Assembly: GCF_030816965.1 (NCBI RefSeq)
Contig: NZ_JAUSYQ010000002.1
Coordinates: 620,001 to 684,000 of the forward strand
DNA from: Streptomyces canus
GTDB taxonomy: Bacteria; Actinomycetota; Actinomycetes; Streptomycetales; Streptomycetaceae
Length of the DNA: 64,000 bases
Direction: 5' to 3'
The notes beneath the pieces are model-generated. The model had not been told where the DNA came from and did not search any database. It worked only from the letters and a program-made list of their open reading frames with translations. The translations under genes and the position numbers were made by a program. This document shows positions 17,944-25,083 of the stretch, in pieces (position 1 is the stretch's first letter; every line of letters begins with the position of its first letter).

Positions 17944-18843
17944 ATGCGGACATCGTGGATCGTGGGGGTACTGACCGCAGTGCTGCTGCTCGGTGCCTGC
18001 AGCGACCCCTCGGACGGGCCGGAGACGGTGCCACCGACCCCGGACGTCTCCCGTGCGGCCACCACGCATCAGCGCGCCCAGTCCTCCCCGAGGCCCTCCG
18101 CGGCCGTCGTCGCCCCGCGTGTGCTGTATCTCGGCGACTCGCTCGCCATGGAGGCCCAGCAGGTCCTCGGGCAGGAGCTGCGCCGGGAGCTGCGGGCGAC
18201 GTACACGAGCGCGCCGTACTCGGGGACCACGCCGTGCGACTACCTGGAGGGCACCGGGAAGAAGTCGCTGGTGCCCGACCGGGACAAGGCGGCCGCGCTG
18301 GTCCGCGCGCTGCACCCGGACTTCGTGGTGCTGCAGTTCTGGGGCAACGCGTGGGGCTACACGTGGTGCATGGACGGGATCAGCCATGCCGCCTCGCCGC
18401 AGAAGTACTTCGGCAGGTACCGGGCCGACCTTCGCCGGCTGACCGACCAGATCGCGGCGGCGGGCGGTGAGCGGCGGCCGCGGATCGTGTGGGTGGCACA
18501 GGGCCCGGACCCGATCACCCCCGACCGGGTCCGGCGCGTGAACGAGCTGTACGAGGAGCGGGCGGCCGCCTCCGGGGACGTCGTCGCCGACGCGGGCGCG
18601 ACGGTGGCACCCACCGGGTCCCGGTACAGCTGGGTGCAGTACCTGCCGTGCACCTCCTACGAGCACGAGCATCCCGACTACTGCACCCAGCCGGACCGCG
18701 ACCGCACCGCCCTGCACCTCGACAAGGACTATCTGCACTTCTGTCTGGCGCCCACGACGTCCACGCCCAGGCCCTGCCCGGCCCGCTCCCCCGGCATCCT
18801 GCGGATCGCCCGGGAGATCACGCGGGTGATCGGTTCGCCCTGA
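17944..18843 (+). CDS. SGNH/GDSL hydrolase-like lipoprotein
   Basis: The start at ATG 17944 is set by a clear lipoprotein signal: MRTSWIVG, a hydrophobic core, then the lipobox LLGAC with the lipidated Cys near residue 19. GGGAG lies shortly ahead of the ATG. The mature protein has the SGNH nucleophile block VLYLGDSLAMEAQQ and a late Asp-x-x-His pair in LDKDYLHFC. This suits a surface-anchored esterase or carbohydrate deacetylase related to the SGNH domains of acyltransferase-3 proteins. About 299 residues. The substrate is unknown. Confidence 0.87.
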   Translation: MRTSWIVGVLTAVLLLGACSDPSDGPETVPPTPDVSRAATTHQRAQSSPRPSAAVVAPRVLYLGDSLAMEAQQVLGQELRRELRATYTSAPYSGTTPCDYLEGTGKKSLVPDRDKAAALVRALHPDFVVLQFWGNAWGYTWCMDGISHAASPQKYFGRYRADLRRLTDQIAAAGGERRPRIVWVAQGPDPITPDRVRRVNELYEERAAASGDVVADAGATVAPTGSRYSWVQYLPCTSYEHEHPDYCTQPDRDRTALHLDKDYLHFCLAPTTSTPRPCPARSPGILRIAREITRVIGSP

Positions 18844-18854
18844 GGACGGTCCGA

Positions 18855-18873
18855 GAGCGTTCGAGGAACGCTC
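18855..18873. terminator. Short perfect hairpin between convergent genes
   Basis: GAGCGTTC and GAACGCTC form an 8-bp perfect stem with a 3-base loop between the stop codons of the SGNH lipoprotein gene and the convergent VOC gene. It probably ends transcription from both sides. No U-tract is present, as is common in Streptomyces. Confidence 0.55.
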
Positions 18874-19354
18874 ACTCGCCCGCGTAGGCCTTGTCCAGAG
18901 CGGCGATGTCGAACTTGCTCATGGCCATGAACGCCTTCATCACACGGGCCGATTTCGCCGGGTCCGGGTCGGTGACCATGGCCTGCAGCCGGTCCGGTAC
19001 CACCTGCCAGGACAGGCCGTACCTGTCCTTCAGCCAGCCGCAGGGGCCGGGCTCGCCACCGCCCTCGGTGAGTTTGGTCCAGTAGTAGTCGATCTCCTCC
19101 TGGTTCTCGCAGAAGATCATGAAGGAGACCGCCTCGGTGAACTTGAACTCGGGGCCGCCGTTCAGCGCGAGGAACCGGTGGCCGTTGGCCGTGAACTCGA
19201 CGGTCAGCACGCTGCCGGCGGGCTGGGGCGCGCCCTCCGGATAGCGGGCGATCTCGCCGATGCTGGAGTTCTTGAAGACGGAGACGTAGTAGTGGGCGGC
19301 CTCCTCCGCCTGGCCGTCGAACCAGAGACACGTGGTGAAACCGTCGGTGGTCAT
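18872..19354 (-). CDS. PhnB-like VOC family protein
   Basis: A 160-residue protein starting TTDGFTTCLWFDGQAEEAAHYYVSVF, the opening typical of the PhnB/3-demethylubiquinone-methyltransferase-like VOC group. Later blocks are FLALNGGPEFKF and GWLKDRYGLSWQVVP. Members are structurally glyoxalase-like, with no established reaction. ATG 19354 is chosen because a perfect AGGAGGT lies five bases ahead; the open frame extends further but lacks a site. Confidence 0.9.
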   Translation of the reverse strand: MTTDGFTTCLWFDGQAEEAAHYYVSVFKNSSIGEIARYPEGAPQPAGSVLTVEFTANGHRFLALNGGPEFKFTEAVSFMIFCENQEEIDYYWTKLTEGGGEPGPCGWLKDRYGLSWQVVPDRLQAMVTDPDPAKSARVMKAFMAMSKFDIAALDKAYAGE

Positions 19355-19478
19355 GCGTACCTCCTGCGCAGTGGGAACGTCCGTCATCTGTGTCGACCGA
19401 TCCTCGCCGCGGAACTCATCGGTCGGACGGTCGGTTAATCCAGGTGGCCGATACACCGGTGCGAGCTAGCCTCCGGGC

Positions 19479-20690
19479 ATGACGTCTGCGCCCACAGAGC
19501 ACACGGACCTCGTCCGGGCCTTCCGCCTCGACATTCCGCAGAGTGACCTCGACGACCTCCACGACCGGCTCGACCGCACCCGCTGGCCCGACGACCTCTC
19601 GGCCACCGGCTGGGCGTACGGGGTGCCGGCCGGCTATCTGCGCGAGCTCGCGCACCACTGGCGGCACTCCTACGACTGGCGCGCGGCCGAGGCACGGCTG
19701 AACGAGTGGCCGCAGTTCACGACCGTCATCGACGGGACGACCGTGCACTTCGCCCACATCCGCTCCCCCGAGCCGGACGCCACCGCATTGGTCATCACGC
19801 ACGGCTGGCCGGGCTCGATCGTCGAATTCCTGGACGTGGTGGGCCCGTTGACCGATCCGGCGGCCCACGGCGGCGACCCGGCCGACGCCTTCCATGTCGT
19901 CGTACCGAGCATTCCGGGTTTCGGGCTGTCCGGGCCGCCCGCCGACACGGGCTGGGAGGCGGGCCGGATCGCCGACGCGTGGGCCGAGCTGATGACACGG
20001 CTCGGCTATGAGCGGTTCGGCGCGCAGGGCGGCGACTGGGGCTCGGCGATCTCCCGGGAGCTGGGCCGCGCCCACCCGGAGCGGGTCATCGGCGTTCACC
20101 TCAATCTGCTGCCGGGCGCGCAAGCGACGCACGAACCGACCGAGGAGGAACTCGCCCCCCTGGCACCGGAGCAGCGGGAGCGCGCGCTGGAGTCCTGGCG
20201 CCGGTGGAGCGCCTGGTCGGCGGAGGGCACCGGGTACGCGGTCCTGCACTCCACCCGGCCGCAGACCCTCGCCTACGCCCTCACCGACTCGCCGGTCGGC
20301 CAACTCGCCTGGATCGTCGAGAAGTTCCAGGAGTGGACCGACTCCGCGGAGCTGCCCGAGGAGGCCGTGGACCGGGACCGGCTGCTGACCAACGTGATGC
20401 TGTACTGGCTGACGGGGACCGCCGGTTCGGCCGCCCGGATCTACTACGAGCGGGCGCACGCCACCGGCGAGAGGGCCGCCCGGCCCACCGAACCGTCGAC
20501 CGCCCCGACCGCCGTCGCCGTCTTTCCGGCGGAGATCCAGATCCCGCTGCGGCACAAGGCGGAACGCACCGAGAACCTCGTGCGCTGGACCGAGTTCGAC
20601 CGCGGCGGCCACTTCGCGGCGATGGAGGAGCCGGACCTGCTGGTCGACGACGTGCGGGCGTTCTTCCGGCAGCTGCGCGAGAAGGACTGA
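19479..20690 (+). CDS. Epoxide hydrolase (EHN-domain alpha/beta hydrolase)
   Basis: A 403-residue protein with the N-terminal epoxide-hydrolase lid domain (FRLDIPQSDLDDLHDRLDRTRWP) and an alpha/beta hydrolase core. The oxyanion motif is HGWPGS, the nucleophile Asp is in AQGGDWGSAISRE, and the catalytic His is in RGGHFAAMEEPDLL. Microsomal-type epoxide hydrolases open epoxides to diols; the natural substrate here is unknown. TAGCCT at 19467-19472 stands six bases before ATG 19479 with no ribosome site, so a leaderless mRNA is likely. Confidence 0.92.
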   Translation: MTSAPTEHTDLVRAFRLDIPQSDLDDLHDRLDRTRWPDDLSATGWAYGVPAGYLRELAHHWRHSYDWRAAEARLNEWPQFTTVIDGTTVHFAHIRSPEPDATALVITHGWPGSIVEFLDVVGPLTDPAAHGGDPADAFHVVVPSIPGFGLSGPPADTGWEAGRIADAWAELMTRLGYERFGAQGGDWGSAISRELGRAHPERVIGVHLNLLPGAQATHEPTEEELAPLAPEQRERALESWRRWSAWSAEGTGYAVLHSTRPQTLAYALTDSPVGQLAWIVEKFQEWTDSAELPEEAVDRDRLLTNVMLYWLTGTAGSAARIYYERAHATGERAARPTEPSTAPTAVAVFPAEIQIPLRHKAERTENLVRWTEFDRGGHFAAMEEPDLLVDDVRAFFRQLREKD

Positions 20691-20708
20691 GCGCCCGCCG
20701 GCCCCGAG

Positions 20709-20740
20709 CTCTGCCGGTGGCGAATCTGCCACCGGCAGAG
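20709..20740 (+). promoter_or_regulatory. PopR box upstream of clpP3-clpP4
   Basis: A long perfect inverted repeat with 13-bp arms (20709-20721 and 20728-20740) and a 6-base centre. Within it TCTGCC-ACC-GGCAGA (20725-20739) equals, as I remember it, the TCTGCC-N3-GGCAGA sequence described as the target of the activator PopR in S. lividans. A second imperfect copy, TCTGCC-GGT-GGCGAA, is at 20710-20724. The site is 72-103 bp before the clpP3 ATG, a sensible activator position. It might also act as a terminator for the epoxide hydrolase gene. Confidence 0.75.
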
Positions 20741-20811
20741 AAACCGCTTCAGGGCATCGGCCGAGGTCGACAGTGGAGCCGACGGCATCCCTACGACCAC
20801 GAGGACAGCCC

Positions 20812-21435
20812 ATGACTTCCCTCAGGGCCGAGGAGGGCGACACCCCTCCCACCCGCTTCGACGACCAACTGGCCGCCCAACTCCTCGCCCAGCGCATCGT
20901 GCTGCTGGGCACCCAGGTCGACGAGGTCTCCGCCAACCGAGTCTGCTCCCAGCTGCTGGTCCTGTCCGCGGAGGACCCGCGCACCGACATCAGCCTGTAC
21001 ATCAACAGCCCCGGCGGCTCGGTGCACGCGGGCCTCGCGATCTACGACACGATGCGGCTCATCCCGAACGACGTGTCGACGCTCGCCATGGGCTTCGCGG
21101 CCAGCATGGGCCAGTTCCTGCTCTGCGGCGGCACCCCCGGCAAGCGCTACGCCCTGCCGAACGCGCGGATCATGATGCACCAGGGGTCGGCGGGCATCGG
21201 CGGCACCACCGCCGACATCGAGATCCAGGCGGAGAACCTGGAGCACACCAAGCGGACCATGGAGCGGCTCATCGCCGAGAACACGGGCCAGACCTCGGAG
21301 ACGATCGCCCGGGACGGCGACCGCGACCGCTGGTTCACGGCCGAGCAGGCCAGGGAGTACGGCATGGTGGACCGGGTCCTGGAGTCGCTCGCCGACGTCC
21401 GCCCGGCCGCCTCGAAGCGACGGATGGGGCTGTGA
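20812..21435 (+). CDS. clpP3: ATP-dependent Clp protease proteolytic subunit ClpP3
   Basis: A 207-residue ClpP. The serine protease triad is complete: Ser in [11 protein letters not shown], His in [10 protein letters not shown], and Asp in the [12 protein letters not shown] region. The oligomerisation handle [19 protein letters not shown] is intact. It forms the ClpP barrel that degrades proteins unfolded by Clp ATPases. ATG 20812 follows GAGGA; an in-frame upstream ATG (20773) lacks a site. It is the first gene of an operon with clpP4 (1-bp gap). The adjacent popR gene and PopR box identify this as the conditional clpP3-clpP4 locus, which is switched on when the main ClpP1-ClpP2 protease fails. 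Confidence 0.93.
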   Translation: MTSLRAEEGDTPPTRFDDQLAAQLLAQRIVLLGTQVDEVSANRVCSQLLVLSAEDPRTDISLYINSPGGSVHAGLAIYDTMRLIPNDVSTLAMGFAASMGQFLLCGGTPGKRYALPNARIMMHQGSAGIGGTTADIEIQAENLEHTKRTMERLIAENTGQTSETIARDGDRDRWFTAEQAREYGMVDRVLESLADVRPAASKRRMGL

Positions 21436-21436
21436 C

Positions 21437-22039
21437 ATGGCGAACTACACGATTCCTTACGTCGTCGAGCGCACCGCGCACGGCGAGCGGTCCTCCGACG
21501 TGTTCAGCCGGCTGCTGTCCGAGCGGATCATCTTCCTCGGCACCGAGATCGACGACGGGGTGGCCAACGTCGTGATCGCGCAGCTGCTGCATCTGGAGTC
21601 GGCGGCACCGGACAACGAGATCTCGATCTACATCAACTCCCCGGGCGGATCGTTCACTTCGCTGATGGCGATCTACGACACGATGACCTACGTGCAGGCG
21701 CCGATCTCGACGCTCTGCGTGGGGCAGGCGGCCTCCACCGCGGCCGTCCTGCTGGCCGGAGGGGATCCCGGGCGACGGCTCGTGCTGGAGCACGCACGCG
21801 TGCTGCTCGGCCAGCCCGCCTCCGGCGGCAGCCGCGGCATGATCTCCGATCTCACGCTCCAGGCCAAGGAGATGGTCCGGATCCGCTCCCAGGTCGAGGA
21901 GGTGCTGGCCCGCCACACCCGCCACGACATCGCGACGCTGCGCGCGGACATGGACCGCGACAAGGTGTTCACCGCGGAGGAGGCCGTGGAGTACGGGCTG
22001 GCCGACGAGGTGGTGAGCCGGCGCCTCGTGACGGTCTGA
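21437..22039 (+). CDS. clpP4: ClpP4, Clp protease subunit lacking the catalytic His
   Basis: A 200-residue ClpP homologue, partner of clpP3 and started one base after its stop. The Ser motif ([16 protein letters not shown]) and the [18 protein letters not shown] handle are present, as is the late Asp region ([12 protein letters not shown]). Where other ClpPs have the catalytic His in a MIHQP-type motif, this one reads [10 protein letters not shown], with Gly in place of His. It is therefore predicted to be proteolytically inactive or weak, and probably acts as a structural ring in a mixed ClpP3-ClpP4 barrel. I do not know whether all Streptomyces ClpP4 proteins share this change. Confidence 0.92.
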   Translation: MANYTIPYVVERTAHGERSSDVFSRLLSERIIFLGTEIDDGVANVVIAQLLHLESAAPDNEISIYINSPGGSFTSLMAIYDTMTYVQAPISTLCVGQAASTAAVLLAGGDPGRRLVLEHARVLLGQPASGGSRGMISDLTLQAKEMVRIRSQVEEVLARHTRHDIATLRADMDRDKVFTAEEAVEYGLADEVVSRRLVTV

Positions 22040-22057
22040 GACACCGGCCCCGCCGCC

Positions 22058-22486
22058 TCAGGCCGCCAGGCACATCCCGTTGTACGGCGATCCCGGCACC
22101 GCACGGCGGCTTCGGGCCGAGTGCCGGGTGAGCTCCCCCTGGGCCAGGGAGAGCAGATCGCCGAGGCCGAGGCCCAGGGCGTGGGCGGCGGCCGCGAGGA
22201 CCTCCGAGGAGGCCTCCTTGCGACCGCGCTCCACCTCGGAGAGGTAGGGCATCGAGATCCGGGCCGCGTCGGCCACGTCCTTGAGCGTGCGTTCCTGGGC
22301 GAGACGCTCGCGGCGCAGGACGTCTCCGACGAGGTCACGCCACAGGGGTTCTCTGGCCTGCCTGTCGGCGGGCTCCCCCGGGGGGGTCGTGGCGGGGCGT
22401 TCGGACACTGGGCGGGCGGTCCCCCGGCGCACGGACTGCGGGCGCAGGGGGATGACGCGGGCTTGGTTCGGCGCTTCGTTGCTCAC
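22058..22486 (-). CDS. popR: PopR, XRE-family activator of clpP3-clpP4
   Basis: A 142-residue DNA-binding protein. The Cro/C1-type helix-turn-helix (RLAQERTLKDVADAARIS, then MPYLSEVERGRKEASSEVL) is the ClgR/PopR kind. The protein ends in ...MCLAA. A C-terminal Ala-Ala is the known ClpP1-ClpP2 degradation tag of PopR in S. lividans, which explains the circuit: when ClpP1-P2 is absent PopR accumulates and turns on clpP3-clpP4. It is convergent to that operon, 18 bp from the clpP4 stop. The GTG 22486 has no ribosome site, but TAGGCT (22493-22498, minus strand) six bases ahead suggests leaderless expression. Confidence 0.88.
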   Translation of the reverse strand: MSNEAPNQARVIPLRPQSVRRGTARPVSERPATTPPGEPADRQAREPLWRDLVGDVLRRERLAQERTLKDVADAARISMPYLSEVERGRKEASSEVLAAAAHALGLGLGDLLSLAQGELTRHSARSRRAVPGSPYNGMCLAA

Positions 22487-22541
22487 CGGATCAGCCTAAA
22501 TTCCGTGGCAGCCATGGGAAGGGTCCGGCATTCTGCCCTGG

Positions 22542-23354
22542 GTGGAATCGTCCGACGGGAAAGTGCGGGAACCGGTGCTGCGCGACACGTTCAACGAGGC
22601 GGCGGAGCTGTACGACAGGGCGCGGCCGGGCTATCCGCCGGCTCTGGTCTCGGAGTTGGCCCGGGTGGCGGGCCTCGGCCCTGGGAGCCGTGTCCTGGAG
22701 GTGGGTGCCGGTACCGGCCAACTCACCCGCGCCCTGGCCGAGTCGGGCTGTCACATCACCGCCGTGGAACTGGGCGACGCGATGGCGGCGGTGGCCCGGC
22801 GGCGTCTGGCCGGATTCCCCCGTGTCGCGGTGCGCCACGCGGACTTCGAGGGCTGGACCCTGCCGGACGAGCCCTTCGACCTGGTCGCCTGTGCCACCGC
22901 CTGGCACTGGCTCGACCCTGCCGTCCGCGTGGAGAAGTCTGCGGATGCGCTGCGCCCGGGAGGGCAGCTCGCCGTGGTCGTCACCGAGCATGTGGCGGGC
23001 GGCACCGTCGACTTCTTCGCCCGGGCCCAGGACTGCTACGAACGCTGGGATCCGGCCACACCGCCCGGGCTGCGGCTCCAGCCGTCGTCGGAGATCCCCT
23101 CGGACACGGAGGAGTTCGAGAGCTGTCCGCGCTTCGGTGACGTCACGGCGACCCGTTTCGAACAGGACATCACCTACACCACCGACCAGTACATCGACGT
23201 GCTCCTGACCTACTCGGGCCACCGGGCCCTCGACAGCACCCGCCGCGAGGGCCTCCTGGCCTGTATCCGGGATCTGATCGAGACGCGCCACGGCGGCCGT
23301 GTCACCAAGCGGTACCTCCACGAACTGATCGTCACGACCCGGGTCGCTCTCTGA
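22542..23354 (+). CDS. Class I SAM-dependent methyltransferase
   Basis: A 270-residue methyltransferase with motif I VLEVGAGTGQLTRAL, the acidic ITAVELGDAM, and the ATAWHWLDP and LRPGGQLAVV blocks. It is the same general type as the enzyme at 15.0-15.8 kb, though the two are clearly diverged. The opening DTFNEAAELYDRARPGYP is typical of a family widespread in Streptomyces with no assigned substrate. It starts with GTG 22542, divergent from popR with a 55-bp gap that contains a degenerate PopR-like sequence (TCTGCC-CTG-GGTGGA, 22532-22546). Confidence 0.88.
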   Translation: MESSDGKVREPVLRDTFNEAAELYDRARPGYPPALVSELARVAGLGPGSRVLEVGAGTGQLTRALAESGCHITAVELGDAMAAVARRRLAGFPRVAVRHADFEGWTLPDEPFDLVACATAWHWLDPAVRVEKSADALRPGGQLAVVVTEHVAGGTVDFFARAQDCYERWDPATPPGLRLQPSSEIPSDTEEFESCPRFGDVTATRFEQDITYTTDQYIDVLLTYSGHRALDSTRREGLLACIRDLIETRHGGRVTKRYLHELIVTTRVAL

Positions 23355-23390
23355 GCAGCGTCGATTTCGCGCCACCGGGCCACGTAGGGG

Positions 23391-23415
23391 GCATGTGTCA
23401 TCACTCCTCGGGTAC
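23391..23415 (+). promoter_or_regulatory. Candidate SigB-type promoter P1 (GCAT-N15-GGGTAC)
   Basis: GCAT at 23391-23394, a 15-base spacer, then GGGTAC at 23410-23415. This fits the GNNT-N14-16-GGGTAC/T consensus of promoters read by the Streptomyces SigB-family stress sigma factors. It lies 160 bp ahead of the sigma gene that probably recognises it. Confidence 0.55.
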
Positions 23416-23464
23416 GCGCAAGGTGAGGGAGCTGCGGGCAATTGGTCGGCCGGTGGCCGGGGAC

Positions 23465-23489
23465 GCATATGTCGTCGCGTTCCGGGTAC
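23465..23489 (+). promoter_or_regulatory. Candidate SigB-type promoter P2 (GCAT-N15-GGGTAC)
   Basis: A second copy with the same two elements and the same spacer length: GCAT 23465-23468 and GGGTAC 23484-23489. It is 74 bp downstream of P1 and 86 bp ahead of the sigma factor ATG. Twin promoters of this class suggest autoregulation. Confidence 0.58.
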
Positions 23490-23574
23490 CCGACAGGCCG
23501 CGCACCATCGCAGGACCCGAGACAACCGAGGCCGAAGAGGCAGACGTCGAGCCGTGACTTTCGTGGGAGAGGTA

Positions 23575-24471
23575 ATGCATACCGTCGTCACCGCCGTGAA
23601 CCGTTCGGAGGCACAGGTCACCGAGCACGCCAGCGGGACCAGGACGGGTGAGACACCGCTGCCGGGAGTCGAGGAACCGCGGGCCGTCGCACCGCGGGAC
23701 GCGCGGGAGCTGTCCCGTCAGTTCTTCCACCGTCTGACCGAGCTCGAGGAGGGGACGCACGAGTACCAGTACGCGCGCAACACCCTCATTGAGATGAACA
23801 TGTCGCTCGTACGCTTCGCTGCCGGAAGGTTCCGGGGCCGCGGGGACGACATGGAGGACATCGTCCAGACCGGCATGATCGGCCTGATCAAGGCGATCGA
23901 CCGGTTCGAGGTGTCCCGCGAGGTCGAGTTCACGTCGTTCGCGCTGCCCTACATCGTCGGCGAGATCAAGCGCTTCTTCCGTGACACCACCTGGGCGGTG
24001 CACGTCCCCCGGCGCCTGCAGGAGCTGCGCGTCGAGCTGGCCAAGGCGCGCGAGGAGCTCGCCAGCCGTCTGGACCGGGACCCGTCGGTGGCCGAACTCG
24101 CCACCCTGATGAACATCTCCGAGAACGAGGTGATCGAGGCGCAGATCGCCTCGAACGGCTACAACTCCTCGTCCCTGGACGCGGCCCTGACCGGCGACGG
24201 CCCCGAGGGCGGCGAAGCGGTGCTCGCCGACTTCATCGGCGTGGAGGAGGACGGGCTGCGGCTCGTCGAGGACTTCCAGTCACTCGCCCCGCTGATGGCC
24301 GAGCTCAGCGACCGCGACCGGCAGATCATCCACATGCGGTTCGTGGAGGAGGCCACCCAGTCGGAGATCGGTGAGCGGCTCGGCTGCTCGCAGATGCATG
24401 TGTCCCGGCTGATCAAGCGGATCATCACACGGCTGCGCGAGGGCATGCTGGGCGAGCTGGGCTGCGCCTGA
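23575..24471 (+). CDS. SigB/SigF-family RNA polymerase sigma factor (stress or development)
   Basis: A 298-residue group 3 sigma factor. Region 2 is LIEMNMSLVRFAAGRF...DMEDIVQTGMIGLIKAIDRFEVSREVEF (split here for brevity) with IVGEIKRFFRDTTWAVHVPRRLQ. Region 3 follows, and region 4 is FVEEATQSEIGERLGCSQMHVSRLIKRI. This is the SigB/F/G/H family that runs osmotic, oxidative and sporulation responses in Streptomyces. The ATG at 23575 follows GGGAGAGG closely; a GTG at 23554 is an alternative start. Two matching SigB-type promoters lie upstream. Convergent to it is an RsbW-type ATPase gene, a plausible anti-sigma factor. Confidence 0.9.
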   Translation: MHTVVTAVNRSEAQVTEHASGTRTGETPLPGVEEPRAVAPRDARELSRQFFHRLTELEEGTHEYQYARNTLIEMNMSLVRFAAGRFRGRGDDMEDIVQTGMIGLIKAIDRFEVSREVEFTSFALPYIVGEIKRFFRDTTWAVHVPRRLQELRVELAKAREELASRLDRDPSVAELATLMNISENEVIEAQIASNGYNSSSLDAALTGDGPEGGEAVLADFIGVEEDGLRLVEDFQSLAPLMAELSDRDRQIIHMRFVEEATQSEIGERLGCSQMHVSRLIKRIITRLREGMLGELGCA

Positions 24472-24492
24472 CGCACGCGGACAGCGAAAGAA

Positions 24493-24520
24493 GCGGGTGC
24501 CGTCCGTGGACGGCACCCGC
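24493..24520. terminator. Strong bidirectional hairpin terminator
   Basis: GCGGGTGCCGTCC and GGACGGCACCCGC pair perfectly over 13 bp around a 2-base centre. The hairpin sits between the stop codons of the sigma factor and the convergent ATPase gene, and it serves both strands. Confidence 0.8.
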
Positions 24521-24537
24521 CGTACGACCGGGCGTGC

Positions 24538-24996
24538 TCATTCCTTGCCGCCGAAGCCCAGTACGGCCCTCACCCGCTTGCCTACCGGTACGCGTTCGGC
24601 CGCGACCTCGCGCGCCAGGACGTGCACGATCTCCAGGCCGTGCCGGCCCACGCGCTCAGGATCCCGCGGGAACCTGCGGGGCAGGGTGGCGCTGCTGTCG
24701 TAGACCGTGACGGCGACCGTGGCGTCGGTGCCCTCCAGCTCGAGGATGTACGGCCCGTTGCTGTGCCGGTCGGCGTTGGTGACGAGTTCGCTCACCACGA
24801 GGAGGACCTCCTCCTGCGTGCGGTCTCCGATGGCGGCACACCACTCGGTTCTGAGCCTGCCGAGGAAGTCCGCGGCGAACGACCGCGCCTCGGCGATACT
24901 TCCCGGCTCCCCGGTGTAGTGCGCCGTCTGCCTCAGGGGTTCCACGGGCACGTCGAAACCAGTCGGTATCACTGCCCCGTCCAGGTGCTCGATCAT
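24538..24996 (-). CDS. RsbW-like ATP-binding protein (GHKL fold), possible anti-sigma factor
   Basis: A 152-residue single-domain histidine-kinase-like ATPase. The N box is LLVVSELVTNADRHSNGPY and the G1 region is RFPRDPERVGRHGLEIVHVLA. Streptomyces has dozens of these proteins; some bind and inhibit SigB-family sigma factors and others are regulators of unknown target. Its position next to a SigB-family sigma gene makes that factor a candidate partner. The genes converge with a terminator between them, so they are not an operon, and the pairing is inference. Confidence 0.87.
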   Translation of the reverse strand: MIEHLDGAVIPTGFDVPVEPLRQTAHYTGEPGSIAEARSFAADFLGRLRTEWCAAIGDRTQEEVLLVVSELVTNADRHSNGPYILELEGTDATVAVTVYDSSATLPRRFPRDPERVGRHGLEIVHVLAREVAAERVPVGKRVRAVLGFGGKE

Positions 24997-25083
24997 GCGT
25001 TTCTCTCTCGGAAGCCGGACTGGCCGGACGCTGCTGCACCAGTGCTCGTACCCCGAGCCGCGCGCCGCAGTCCAGGTGACGCG

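Noticed and set aside
24481..24540. A riboswitch or small RNA at the strong hairpin
   Set aside because: The perfect stem lies between two convergent stop codons and is fully explained as a bidirectional terminator.
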